The notes below the pieces were generated by a model. It worked only from the letters and a program-made list of their open reading frames with translations, had not been told where the DNA came from and searched no databases. A stretch of 64,000 bases of DNA from Sipunculus nudus (lineage: Eukaryota > Annelida > Sipuncula > Golfingiida > Sipunculidae), in assembly GCA_026874595.1 (NCBI GenBank), contig CM049314.1:50823812-50887811 (forward strand), written 5' to 3'. Positions 45,201 through 58,058 of the stretch are shown piece after piece; positions within the stretch are counted from its first letter, which is position 1; each line of letters opens with the position of its first letter. Both the position numbers and the translations under genes were made by a program.

Positions 45201-46842
45201 GATCTGAGATTGTAGACGCTTTATTTCGGAAGATTTTAGAGAGGGGAGTAATGATTCTGATATTAACTAATAGTCTAATCTCGGAGCAATCCATGGATTT
45301 TACTGGACTCGTGTATATAAACTTTTTGTACGGTTCATCGATCTCCAGGCATCAACAAGAGAAAAGCTTTTACACATATCCTGTATTTTAATCCCTGAAG
45401 GAATTATCACCAAAAAGAAAAAGGTTAGTTATATCCAACCAAAAGTGTCTTTCTGTGATGTGTTAATAATAATTTTAAGATCGTTGGTCCACAAAATTGC
45501 AACGCCTTTGCTTTTATTAGATCCATGCGCAAATTCGATTTTACCACCCCATTCTTGAGACCAAATTAATTCATCTTTAGATATACTATGTGTTTCCTGT
45601 AATAAATGTTACAGTCTCTTTATAATCTCTTAAATATGTAAATATTTTCCGCCTTTTGACATAGTTTTTCATTCCTCTAACATTAAGACTGTTAAATTGT
45701 ATGACATGATAATTCGGAGTGTTTATTTGTATTGTCTTTTTGATTAAGGGTGCATGGGAATTGTAATTTCAAGTATCAAAGTATTGTGTCTTTCTTTCCT
45801 ATTAAGACAATATTGCTGAAGTGTGTATATATATAATGTATTTTCAAAGGTAGATATCAATAATATGAAATATATAGGTAAGTTTAGTAATAAAGTCACC
45901 GGGTGGTCAGGCACCTCAGGTGTTTATCAGTAAGGGTGTACATCAGAATTATTATGTGGACGCAAAATTGTAAAGCCTGGTCTAGTATGCTTAATTTAGA
46001 TGGGGTAAACCATGCAAAAATAAATGATATAGTATACATAAGAAACATATGGTAGATTGATAAATTTTGGCTTCAAGGTCGGCTCCGCTGGATTTTGAAA
46101 AAGAAAAAAACAAAGTCCTCGTTAATAAATATATGCCTGGCTTTATTTCCTGCGAATCTGAGTCTACTGCGAGCGCTGTATAGTAATGGTTTAGTCTTAT
46201 ATGACACCAATTTTACAACTATGGGTCTCGGCTTTCCGACCCCATTCGGCGGACCAATGCGATGCGACCTATCTATATCACCCTGGGTAATATCGCTGTC
46301 TGGCATCTCTTTAGCCATATCTACAACATTTTTTCGGTATTATCATCGGGTGATTCTGGCCAGTCATTCATAATTCTAACAGAGGTACGCCTGGAGATTT
46401 GCTGATGATGATCGAGTTGATCAAACAGATTCTCTTCAGTTGAGGTCAAGGACTGTACCTGACCTTCAAGTACGCAGACACGCTCCTCCCGCTCCTTGCT
46501 TCTGGTGTTAACTGCAGTGTCTATTATATTTCTCAATGCATTTTGCACGAGTCTGTAGAGAGAGCATTCATTAAGAATTGGGTTAATTTGTCCGATTCAA
46601 TCGACTCAAGTGGGTCCGTTTCTCTCTCACTGTCTGTCCGGATTATCTGGGAAAGCGGTTGCTCTTTTGAATCGCAACTCTCATTTGTATTCTGTTTTTG
46701 GTAAGTTAATTGGGAGAATTTGTAGAGGAGTCACTCAAAACTCTTTTAGGAGTGTCCTTGGATTTAGGTGGGTCTACCCGGGGGCTGGGGTTTTGTTACG
46801 AACTTTTGGTGCACCCTGTGATCCTCGAGCCCTATTGTACGG
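42285..46842 (-). repeat. Left arm of large inverted repeat
   Basis: 4558 bp that match 48603-53207 in reverse, over 99% by spot checks. Differences seen: a TA microsatellite (about 12 bp here versus about 55 bp in the right arm), poly-A length changes, and a few substitutions. The outer edge is at GCTACCTTAATACAG. The inner edge is inside the LINE, three codons after its ORF1 start. Confidence 0.92.
42360..46842 (-). pseudogene. Tx1/L1-type LINE, copy 1 (both ends cut)
   Basis: Minus strand: ORF1 pieces 46548-46321 and 46318-46073 (coiled-coil-like, then DIDRSHRIGPPNG of L1-type ORF1 RNA-binding domains). Endonuclease region about 45700-45300. RT part 44605-44279 (FKPGKSPDLDGFTSEFY). RT motif C region 43906-43718 (LLVDDTT). 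C-terminal domain 43219-42830. Frames are interrupted at the same places as in copy 2. The ORF1 start codon is missing at the inner edge, and ORF2's end is cut at the outer edge. Confidence 0.85.
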
Positions 46843-48418
46843 TGGCTGATTTAGGACACAGAAAAAAAAAATATTTATCTCGTGATCTCGAGATAACATC
46901 TCGAGATCTCGACATAGAATTTCGCAAAAAAAAAAAATTTAGGAGGCAAAAAAAAAAATTTTTAGGAAGCAAAAAAAAAAATTTAGGAAGCAAAAAAAAA
47001 ATTTAGGAAGCATAAAAAAAAAATTTTATGAAGCAAAAAAAAAAATTTTAGGAAGCAAAAAAAAAAAATTTTACAGAAATCTGTAATCTCTGAATTGAAG
47101 CCAGATGTTTCTGCCGGACGTCTTTCTATTACGATCGGTGGCAATTTTTGCACCCCCCCCCCCCGACCCATGTTATAAAAAAACGTGGATATAGACAAAG
47201 ACAGCGCCTTTACCCATGGCATTGGCTCATTTTTATGAAAGATTAATAGATTATGTTTACCTAGATTATGTTTATGATTACTTTTACTTCTTTAATATGT
47301 ATATGCAGAGTTAGCCTGTATTACAAAGATTCTATAAATAAGGCAGGTGAATAGCGACTTTAAGACCAAAGCAGAGCATTTTGCTGAAGAAAAATCATGA
47401 TGAGAGATGATCGAAATTTTAAACCGTTTATTTATGAATATAAACATTTATGAAGACAGGTTGATTAAATTAATCTGAGCTATAGTATAAGACCTATAGT
47501 GGATCAAGACTTGGGCTTTAGGGGCTGAAGCAACGCCCCTCCCCGATCCCCCCCCCCCCCCCCCCCCCCCCCAGCGTACCTACCCGAAAACACAGTAATC
47601 AGTTTTAGCATATTTTAATTTATGATGGTCTAATACATGTTCCATAAAACGACACACCATTTCAATAAAACAAAAGCTGAAAGAAATTGTATAAAAAGCG
47701 TGTTTCTATAGGAAGCTCATATTTGTTTGTATTCTTAAAATAATAAGGTACCCACAATGCATGCATGCAGACCTAAACATTTCTGTTTGAGTGATTTAAC
47801 AGACATGGCTCCGAATCCGCCGTTCAGGTAGAATGTTTCAGATTCTTTAGGCTTTGACATCTTCCTTACGGATATGAATATTAAATATTGAATTTATATT
47901 GAACTTTTCTTCAACTCGCCTTATCTCAGGGGATATACAAACTTGATTGATTTTAAATTAATTATATTGTATTACCGTTCAGTTAAACACAGTATACATG
48001 GTCTTTGTTTTATAATTGCAATAGTAAGCACTCTTAACGTATACTGTCCCCATAAGGTTGCTTTGTTTTATGTCAATTCAGCTTCGAATGGTTCGTACAA
48101 GTGTGACATTTTTTCTGGAGATCTCGAAAGAATTTTTTTTTTGCTTCTTAAAAATTTTTTTTTGCTTCCTAAATTTTTTTTTTTTGCTTCCTAAAATTTT
48201 TTTTTTTGCTTCCTAAAATTTTTTTTTTTGCTTCCTAAAAATTTTTTTTTGCTTCCTAAAATTTTTTTTTTTTGCTTCCTAAATTTTTTTTTTTTTGCTT
48301 CCTAAAATTTTTTTTTTTTGCTTCCTAAATTTTTTTTTTTTTGCGAAATTCTATGTCGAGATCTCGAGATGAGATCTCGAGATAAATATTTTTTTTTCTG
48401 TGTCCTAAATCAGCCACC
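46843..48418. mobile_element. Fold-back element with long inverted ends built of 20-bp repeats
   Basis: Ends read CGGTGGCTGATTTAGGACACAG and its inverse, flanked by TA. Inside each end are ATCTCGAGAT palindromes and then a tandem of TTTAGGAAGCAAAAAAAAAAT-like units (about 7 at 46930-47080, about 10 at 48128-48345). The core at 47080-48110 has a 29-bp C-run (about 47543-47571) and no gene. TA flanks would suit a Tc1/mariner-type or similar mechanism, but no transposase is present to confirm. Confidence 0.7.
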
Positions 48419-48602
48419 GTAATCAATACTACTTCCAACTTAATTTGCAAACAATTAATATCACTGCTTTATTTTATTAGAGCATACTACATAATATAAC
48501 AAGTGTCTTTCAGAGAGTTTGCATTGGCCATGGTCCGCTGACGACGTGGCATGAACTTGCATTTGTAATAACAGACAGGTTTAGATTACATCACAATGTC
48601 TG

Positions 48603-49606
48603 GTAACAATAGGGCTCGAGGATCACAGGGTGCACCAAAAGTTCGTAACAAAACCCCAGCCCCCGGGTAGACCCACCTAAATCCAAGGACACTCCTAAAA
48701 GAGTTTTGAGTGACTCCTCTACAAATTCTCCCAATTAACTTACCAAAAACAGAATACAAATGAGAGTTGCGATTCAAAAGAGCAACCGCTTTCCCAGATA
48801 ATCCGGACAGACAGTGAGAGAGAAACGGACCCACTTGAGTCAATTGAATCGGACAAATTAACCCAATTCTTAATGAATGCTCTCTCTACAGACTCGTGCA
48901 AAATGCATTGAGAAATATAATAGACACTGCAGTTAACACCAGAAGCAAGGAGCGGGAGGAGCGTGTCTGCGTACTTGAAGGTCAGGTACAGTCCTTGACC
49001 TCAACTGAAGAGAATCTGTTTGATCAACTCGATCATCATCAGCAAATCTCCAGGCGTACCTCTGTTAGAATTATGAATGACTGGCCAGAATCACCCGATG
49101 ATAATACCGAAAAAATGTTGTAGATATGGCTAAAGAGATGCCAGACAGCGATATTACCCAGGGTGATATAGATAGGTCGCATCGCATTGGTCCGCCGAAT
49201 GGGGTCGGAAAGCCGAGACCCATAGTTGTAAAATTGGTGTCATATAAGACTAAACCATTACTATACAGCGCTCGCAGTAGACTCAGATTCGCAGGAAATA
49301 AAGCCAGGCATATATTTATTAACGAGGACTTTGTTTTTTTCTTTTTCAAAATCCAGCGGAGCCGACCTTGAAGCCAAAATTTATCAATCTACCATATGTT
49401 TCTTATGTATACTATATCATTTATTTTTGCATGGTTTACCCCATCTAAATTAAGCATACTAGACCAGGCTTTACAATTTTGCGTCCACATAATAATTCTG
49501 ATGTACACCCTTACTGATAAACACCTGAGGTGCCTGACCACCCGGTGACTTTATTACTAAACTTACCTATATATTTCATATTATTGATATCTACCTTTGA
49601 AAATAC

Positions 49607-49669
<63 letters not shown>

Positions 49670-52600
49670 TTCAGCAATATTGTCTTAATAGGAAAGAAAG
49701 ACACAATACTTTGATACTTGAAATTACAATTCCCATGCACCCTTAATCAAAAAGACAATACAAATAAACACTCCGAATTATCATGTCATACAATTTAACA
49801 GTCTTAATGTTAGAGGAATGAAAAACTATGTCAAAAGGCGGAAAATATTTACATATTTAAGAGATTATAAAGAGACTGTAACATTTATTACAGGAAACAC
49901 ATAGTATATCTAAAGATGAATTAATTTGGTCTCAAGAATGGGGTGGTAAAATCGAATTTGCGCATGGATCTAATAAAAGCAAAGGCGTTGCAATTTTGTG
50001 GACCAACGATCTTAAAATTATTATTAACACATCACAGAAAGACACTTTTGGTTGGATATAACTAACCTTTTTCTTTTTGGTGATAATTCCTTCAGGGATT
50101 AAAATACAGGATATGTGTAAAAGCTTTTCTCTTGTTGATGCCTGGAGATCGATGAACCGTACAAAAAGTTTATATACACGAGTCCAGTAAAATCCATGGA
50201 TTGCTCCGAGATTAGACTATTAGTTAATATCAGAATCATTACTCCCCTCTCTAAAATCTTCCGAAATAAAGCGTCTACAATCTCAGATCACTGCTTAATA
50301 ACGATGACATTTCATTCAAAACAACAAAAGAAAAGAGGTCCAAGCTATTGGAAATTTAATAATGTTGTTATTTGAAGATGAACATGTACATTTAATAAAA
50401 TCTCATTTATGTAATCTGAAAACCAAATATAATGACGTGGAAAATAAACATACAGTGTTGAACATAGTTAAGTGCGAAATCCGCGGGTATACAATCTAAT
50501 ATTAAAATAAGCGCAAGAAAAGAGAGGAGGAAATACTTCAGAAAGAGTTTGAAAAATTATTTGAAAAAAAAAAACGAGAACCAAGAAGATGAAATATCCC
50601 TTCGCAAATTAAAAGAAGTTAAAACTGGTTTAGATGAAATTTAGATGGAAAATCCAGGGGTGTTATACTCCGTTCTAAACAAAGGTGGTTCTAAAAGGCT
50701 GAAAAAATACGAGTTACTTCTTCTCTTTAGAAAAAAGAAATTATAACAGTAAAAGCATTTCGACGCTTGAAAAAGACGGAACTCTAATTTATTATCAGAC
50801 AAAAATATTTAGAAGTATGCCATGATTTTTACCGAGACCTCTATAAATCGAAAAGAACTAATTCAAATGGACCAATAAAATGTGTGTTCTTTTACGAACA
50901 GAATACTCCAAAACTGAAAGTTCCAGATACAGAAAAGCTTAAAAAACCGCTTACACTTGCAGAATCCCACCGTGCATTAAAAGAATTCAAGCCGGGCAAA
51001 AGCCCTGATCTCGATGGTTTCACATCTGAATTCTATTTATGTTTTTGGGATAGTATATCGGACTTATTCTTACAATGTCTAAATTATTCATTAAAAGTTA
51101 AATCGCTTTCAGTAGAACAAAAAAGGGGCGTAATATCGTTAATTAAAAAAAGAAAAAAAACAAAAGTTTAATAAAAAAAAACTGGCGGCCAATTTCACTT
51201 CTCACAATTGATTATAAAATAATAGCAAAAGCTTTGTCAAATAGGCTGAAACCATATTTATCTCACTTAATCCACCCAAACCAAACCAGTTTCGAGCCAG
51301 GCCGGTATATTGGTGAAAATATTAGAATAATACAAGATGTTATATAAACTTATCCTCTATACATAAAATTCTAAATATACTAATCCTAGTCGACTTAGAA
51401 AAGGCTTCTGACACGTTAGAATGGGATTTCTTATGGCAAACATAGAATTAATATAATATACCCAGTTACTAGTTAGAATGGGTTAAGGTTCTTTATACGG
51501 ACATAAGTAGTTGTGAACTGAACAATGGTTTTATATCAGATCGATTTCTAATTAAGCTGGGAGTTCGACAAGGGTGTCCATTATTGCCCATTCTATTTGT
51601 TTTGGCACTTGAATTATTTTCAATTAATATCCGAAACGACAAGTCAATTAGAGGGGATACTTTCGGTAATTTGGAAATTCTACTCTCACTATTGGTAGAC
51701 GATACCACTTGTTTTGTTGCTGATCTGATGTCAGGAAAACGGCTTTTCGAAACTTTAAAAAAATCGGGTTAAAAAGCGAATCTATAGATAAAACGGAAGC
51801 CCTGTGGTTAGGCTGCACAGCAGGAAAGAGGACGGTGATCTACCAGTCAGATGGACTGTTGATAAATTTCGTGCACTGGGGATAACATTTTGTAGATGCG
51901 AACGTGAAACTGCGGAATATAATATAAAGGAGAGAATAGAGAAAATAAATTACTGTTGAATTCATGGTGTCGTAGATCACTAACACTTAAAGGCAAGATT
52001 TTAATCACTAAAACTATTGGTCTGTCACAGCTAATGTATTGTTTGTCCCTATTTAATATACCAGATTTATATATAAAAGAGGTACAGCGCAGTATTAATT
52101 CATTTATATGAAATAACCGACCACCAAAGATAAAACATAATGTGTTGAAAGGACAGATCATAAAGGGGGTTTAAAGCTTCTAGACAAAGAAATTAAGAAC
52201 AAAGCAATAAAGGTTAGCTGGATTAGCAAAACTGTGGAAAGATCTAATTCGGTGGCATGAAATTTAGTAAATGTATACCTGGGGAAGGCCTTTATGTCCT
52301 TCAAAGATATACTTTAGAGCCGTTGCCTATTACATATTCCTCGAGACTTGCCTACCTTTTATGAGAATGTTATTAATTTATTTATATAACACGCTTAAGG
52401 AAATTCGATCTTACGCATTACCGACCAGCTGCAAAGATATCGAAAAAGAGATAATCTGGTATAACACATTTATAACAACAGAAAACGGTATAAAAGGTAT
52501 ATTTTATAAACATTGGTACAAATCAGGGATTCTGCGTGTCAGGGACTTGATCATGAATGGAGCCATCTTATCAATGGAAGAGTTGAAACAGAAGTTTAAG

Positions 52601-53207
52601 ATAAATATAAATTTTATTGAATATCATGGTAAAGTTAATGCAATACCAAAACATTGGTGAAGTCAGTTGTTAATTCAAAGACCTATTACACTTGACGGTC
52701 AAGACAGCGATATTAAATTTAACAAATCAAATAAATGTAAAAATATTTATAATATATTTATAAAAACGAAATACGAGTAACAAACAGCTTTTGCTTACTG
52801 GAAACAAAACTGCAATATCAGTCTTGAACAATTTAATATATTTATAAGCGAACCACTGAGATATGCGAGTAGTATTAAAACACTATCACCACATGAAACT
52901 TGTAGAAAATAGTATATGTGACTACTGCAAATCTCATGATTTTTCTCATGTCCGAAATTGAACTCATTTTGAAATAAATTTGAATAATTATATGAAAAGT
53001 ACGATAAAACAAAACTTTCATTATCACTCGACACAATTCTGTTTGGGTCTAACGTTAAAACGAAATCGACTCATGCTAATAATCTGATTTTTCATATATT
53101 ACAAGCTAAAATGTTTATACACAGGCAAAAATGTTCCGAAAAAGAAATTTTGTTCAGTATTTTCCTTGGTCAAATACGTTCTGAATTAAACTGTATTAAG
53201 GTAGCTC
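48603..53207 (+). repeat. Right arm of large inverted repeat
   Basis: 4605 bp, the reverse counterpart of 42285-46842. The 47-bp length difference is nearly all explained by the longer TA microsatellite at 49612-49665. The LINE continues past the arm's outer edge (53207-53340) here but not on the left, so the arm border lies inside the LINE and is not its natural end. Confidence 0.92.
49612..49665. repeat. TA microsatellite
   Basis: About 54 bp of TA in the right arm, where the left arm has only TATATATATA (about 45829-45838). Useful as an age and identity mark between arms. Confidence 0.95.
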
Positions 53208-53340
53208 TTTACAATACAGGAGATGAAAAAAATATTAAATGAGCGATGGAAACCCTCTATAACGCAATTAATATCAAAAGTGAAGATCATTTTGATACCG
53301 ACCAGATATTTCTAGATAATACCTACTCCAGTAATTGATG

Positions 53341-55427
53341 TTACAACAAAATCCAAATGATCTGTGGAAAAATATTTTCGAACTTATGATACTAAAGAAT
53401 AAGCAGGAAATACATGTTTATTGATGTGTATATATGTATGTATATATTTGTTTTGTATATATATGTAAAGGTATTTGTACACTTTCATGCATGTTACTAT
53501 TGAACATGTTAACAGCCTTTTTGATTGATTAATACCATTTTTGACTTACCTTGGTACAAGCTGGAACTTTGTGTCACAAGTGTACATGTTATTTATATAT
53601 TTACTTAAAACATATCACAGTTTATACATTATAAATTATCACAGAATATACTTATCTACACCCTAATTCTTGTTCTGTCTATGTAATCAATTAAGCGTCA
53701 CCTTCTCCAATAAAACTCGACGTCGATGATGAAATATTACATTTCCCAACATAAACCAGCCAGAGATGTAAAAAAATGTCCAGTGCTTAACTGTACTTGT
53801 CTATAAGCATGCCCATACATTAGTAGTAATCACTGAGTGTCCTCTTACCTCCAATATACAAGGGTATGTTGACAGCATCTGGATATACCAAAGGACATTT
53901 CATATGTACATGTACAGGTTATCTGGACCAAAACAAAAAGGCTGTCCGAGTCATTTGAAAATAATTAAAAAGACTCACAAGTACCCTTACAGTGTTATAT
54001 TATTATCATAGAAAAATAAGTAAGGTTTAAGATAAGCATCAGCTGTGATGACAGAAATTATAGATAAATATATGATAATACTCAGCTACATCTGTATCCA
54101 AGTTCATATCAGATAAGCTGAACAGTGTTTAGATAGTGCTGGATACTATATACAGACAATCACCCTGCATCCAATTTTACAGAACAACTCGACCTGCATG
54201 CGTCGCAGCAATAGTTAATCCTACAGGTTTAATTGTTAATACATCACTGTATAATATAATAGTGATCAACACGACCTCACTCTATACTTCTAAGCAGCAT
54301 TATACTCTAAACATTATAATATCAATCTCCGTACACTGTAAAAAGAAAAGGTTGTCTAAAGGGTAATAAAAAGGTTTTTATCGTGTCCAAATACAGAAAC
54401 CCTTAAATGGTTATTTTGAGAAAACCTATTTCCGAAAAACCTTTAATAGGTTTTTTTTTAAAAACCCTTTAAAGGTTTTATTTAAAATACATCAAACCAA
54501 ATAACCTTCATAGGGCCATGAAAAAAAACCCTTTTGGAAGATTTTGTTCATAGGACAAACAAGAAATCTATAGGTCATATCACGCAGTGCATATTGTCTT
54601 CTAGGGTAACTGTGCATAATCTGTAAAATAAAACAAGGAAACAATAATTTTGCAGAAATCCAGATCTATTTATTTGATATTTAAACTTTACATGAGTATA
54701 ACATAAACAATTGCCGCACATGCTAATTCGACTTAAGAACAACATTCTTAGAAGTCATACAAGATGCTGTTTTGAAATATTAAAAATCTTGCCAGACTTA
54801 ACTGAAACACAAACACCTATACAAACAAATACAATATGTTTGCACATAAGATTAATCAAAAGATAACATAAGTGATATATAGAAATCACAACTGAGAATT
54901 ACGCTTAATAGAAAGCCCATAAAATATATCAGCACTTCATGTCACAGGATATCCATTAAAAATTGTCTGAAAATGTAACAAATTCCTCATTACTGGTATT
55001 ATTTAGGGGGACTTTCTTGTATCAAAATGACATCAAAACACATATGTCTTATACATGAAATGATATATAATTTGCAGAATATCTCGTTTTGTTATCCACT
55101 TTCTTAGCATCTTAAGTTGCAAGCCACTTTGCATATATAATAAGCCTTTTCTGTCAGATAATAAATCAAATAAAATCTTTTATTTATCCTTGACCTATAT
55201 AAGAAAATGATTATAGGTGTAAAATTGTACATTTAAAAACCAGGTTCTTGTTTCTGAATATTAGAATTTAAGATATGTTGTTCAACATATTTTTACTTTT
55301 AATAATGTGAAGACAATGCTAAAATGTAAAAAACATATAATTCATTATGTTATTCATGTGAAATAATTTTATGAAACCTGGTAACTCTATCTTTGGAAAC
55401 ATAGTTTTTTTATAATGGCTTTAAACT
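53341..55427. other. Intergenic, with AAACCCTTTAAAGGTTT-type repeats
   Basis: At 54370-54545 several AAACCCTT(T/A)AA and AAAGGTTTT pieces alternate in both directions, as in a small inverted-repeat element. The rest is AT-rich; an open frame at 54136-54366 has no family features. No gene is supported. Confidence 0.45.
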
Positions 55428-57424
55428 TTGACCCATGGGTCAATGTGCTCAGCCGAAGTTGACCTTGAACGTTAAAATCTAAAATAAAATCAAATGGAGA
55501 TAAAATCTGAGAAGAAGTGGTAATATAGGCCATGATTGGTCGAAGAAACTGTTGCAAATAATATTTTGTGATCTTACCATGTGTTTCCTAATTTTAAAAT
55601 GTATGCAGTTTGTGAATAAAGATCTATATTATTACCATGATCACTTATTGGCTTGTTGATAAGCTGTTGACAGTTCAGCAGTTTACACATTTGTTCAATT
55701 AGATTCTATTTTTTTATAAAACCAATTTGTTCTCTATTTTATCCAATGTTTACAGTTCCCATAACATTTACACTCCATAGGTGGAAGGACCTGATGGTTG
55801 GTGTAACACCTCTGTATACATTTTCATTATTTTATAAATTTTATGCACTTGCAAATAAAACTATTGTCCAAAGTGCTCAGGTGTAGGGACAAAGTGATGA
55901 CAAAGGGGGGGGGGGGGTGATAAGGGGAGTAACAATTTCCATTGAATATATTTCGTACAGGATATGAAATTTAATTCAACTGTGCTTACATAAAAAAAAA
56001 AGTTATTTATAATTATTAAATATTTAAAAACAGGTAAAAAAATGGAAAAAGAATCAAATCACTTTAATTCCCATTCTATTGAAGCGGGAAAATAATGAAC
56101 AAATGTTTGCACTAGATTATCATATTTTTAATAGCATCAATTTTTTTTCAAGTTTATAAATTTTACTATACATTCACCATATAACATATATATCTGAATA
56201 TCTAAGTTGATTCATAATTCACAAACTGCATCAAAAGTTATAGCTTATTTGGTCAGGTAACATCACAGTTTGTAAACAGATCTATTTTTATAATATATAT
56301 TTCTAAAATTTGAAAAACAATAAAAATTTGAAAATAACACTTGATATAGAATTCACAATTTTAAGTTGCACCTTGACTTATCCATGATTTGGCTAACATA
56401 TTATCCAAATTATGCCTACTGATGGGTTTAATTATATTTAAATTCGCTAAAATTATTTAAAAGGAGATGCCACATTACCACAACATGACATCAACTGGAT
56501 TACTCTTTGAATATTTATTTCAAGAAAAGTTTTGTACACTGGAGTGTAAACAGCTTCACAATGAAAGAAATACAGTTACTGCAATACACTTGGAGAGGGG
56601 GAGGGAGAGGTGCCATAAGAATAAATGTACACCTGTGACAGCAGGGGTGATCGACTAGTGTTGCATCACTGATTAGGTTACCCAGGCAGGGCTGATCCAC
56701 CAGAAGTGGATCTTGACAATGCAAATCATTACAAAAGAGCCTCTGTAGAAAACTTCAATAACTAGTATAATTTTTTTAAACTTTACTTTCAAATTTCAGA
56801 ACAGGTTAAATTCTTATGTGTACCTGCTGTGAAAATTAAATCAAATGTAAAAAAATGCAATGGTCAATGTTGGCCAACATTTAAGGTACTAATTTTATAT
56901 TTATGCCAATAACATAAAATTTAAAAAAATCAGGTCTAATTTTAGGTATACAATTAAATTTTTATTGAATAAAGCCATATAACTGAAAAAAAGGCTTTAG
57001 CTTCAACAATTATCATGTGAAGGGATTCAGGTTTCTTTCCCTAATTTTTTACAAAGTGCATTATGTTTTGGCCCATAAGTTTCACAAATTACGTAATATT
57101 GACCTAATTTCTGGCATGTACATAGGAACTATAAATAGAAATAATTATAGTAAATATTAAGGAAAGGAAAGTGATATTAGGCAGTCCTGAAAGTGTTTAA
57201 TAATAGGTTTTTAATTGAAAATTTAGGTTTTACCTTAATTTCCCGAAGGAACAAACCTGCAATGACCCAGTGTTCGGTTTGGTAGGGGGCTTGGGAACAT
57301 CTAACAGTATGCTAAATTTTTGATTCGTTGGTCTGATGGTGTCAAAACATGCCAGTCTCAAAGGACAGGCTTACGGACAATGGACCATTACTGTAGCTCA
57401 GATTACTTGTAGTCAGCTGAGCTA
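55428..57424 (+). mobile_element. Non-autonomous element A7, head to hairpin
   Basis: Head TTGACCCATGGGTCAATGTGCTCAGCCGA at 55428-55454. Tail GTAGCTCAGATTACTTGTAGTCAGCTGAGCTAA at 57393-57424, preceded by ACGGACAATGG. The last ~600 bp match A2 and A3; the region 55620-55760 matches A5 in reverse. Length is about 1997 bp. A G-run at 55906 and a GA-rich patch at 56593 lie inside. Non-coding. Confidence 0.6.
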
Positions 57425-57802
57425 AAAATGTAATATAAAATATGGTTACTTAATGCAGTTGAAAATCTTAATTGTAAACTTTGAAGTAATTTAACATAAA
57501 TTACAATTCCACTTTTAAAATATCTCATTGATACACTCAAATGCACAACAAGCTAAAATTTAACAAGAACTAGCATTGTAAATTAATATTTGGTTCCCAA
57601 AGTCTTTGCAAACAAAATGGTCTTAAATCACAATATGAAATGTTAAGTTTTGATGCCCAGGTGTCGACTGTAGTGGGCACTTTTGCATCATCTTTGCCAA
57701 TGACATACTTTTCTATAAACAAACATGTCTTTTGCAACTTCTGAGCGTAACTGATGGCAAATACCCAAAGGTTGTGAACCATGCTGCCATGACCTGTGAG
57801 AA

Positions 57803-57901
57803 CTACTTTTCTGCCCCTTCAATAACAAGTTGCCCATCCACTTTCAGCTGGAACTGGCCCTTGCCGTCTTCCTTGATGGTGGAGAAAGGTGATGTGACAT
57901 C
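57803..57901 (-). CDS. Possible terminal coding exon of an unknown host gene
   Basis: Minus strand: TTTCCATTACAG (acceptor at 57902-57903), then 32 codons and a TAG. The peptide begins DVTSPFSTIKEDGKG and ends VDGQLVIEGAEK. It has balanced composition, unlike the surrounding AT-rich text, and a pyrimidine-rich acceptor. The rest of the gene would lie to the right (above 57960), where I see only a weak candidate (a donor AAAAAG-GTAAAC near 58550). The family is not recognised. It could also be chance. Confidence 0.35.
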   Translation of the reverse strand, partial: DVTSPFSTIKEDGKGQFQLKVDGQLVIEGAEK

Positions 57902-58058
57902 CTGTAATGGAAATACCATAGAAATACTCAAGAGAATCATCAAAATAGCCAATAAGTGATTGAAATTTGATGCTCTTATAGCTGTAATTGTATGCTGCTT
58001 TATAATGTTTATTGTCAGTTACTTTAAATTATAATACAGCTTAAGATTGAACAGAACG

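Larger units (their letters stand above)
48421..53340 (+). pseudogene. Tx1/L1-type LINE, copy 2 (nearly full length)
   Basis: The ORF1 start ATGTCTGGTAACAATAGG is at 48596, with 5' UTR to about 48421. ORF1 pieces at 48896-49123 and 49126-49371. APE-type endonuclease traces at about 49790-50070 (LNVRGMKN, then SQEWGGKIEFAHGSNKSKGV). RT at 50884-51772 with GKSPDLDGF, LILVDLEKASDTLEW (A), GVRQGCPLLPILF (B) and LVDDTT where YADD is normal (C). C-terminal domain at 52271-52660, and a further ORF2 end past 53207. Many stops and frameshifts. It would move by target-primed reverse transcription; this copy cannot. Confidence 0.85.

Noticed and set aside
46710-48194. Lysine- or phenylalanine-rich open frames near the palindrome centre
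   Set aside because: They translate A- or T-rich 20-bp tandem units in the fold-back element.
42285-53207. Inverted repeat as an assembly fold-back artefact
   Set aside because: Arms differ in microsatellite length (about 12 versus about 55 bp of TA), point changes and 180 bp at the centre, which a fold-back read error would not create. Haplotype mis-joining is not excluded, so it is listed as a finding to check.
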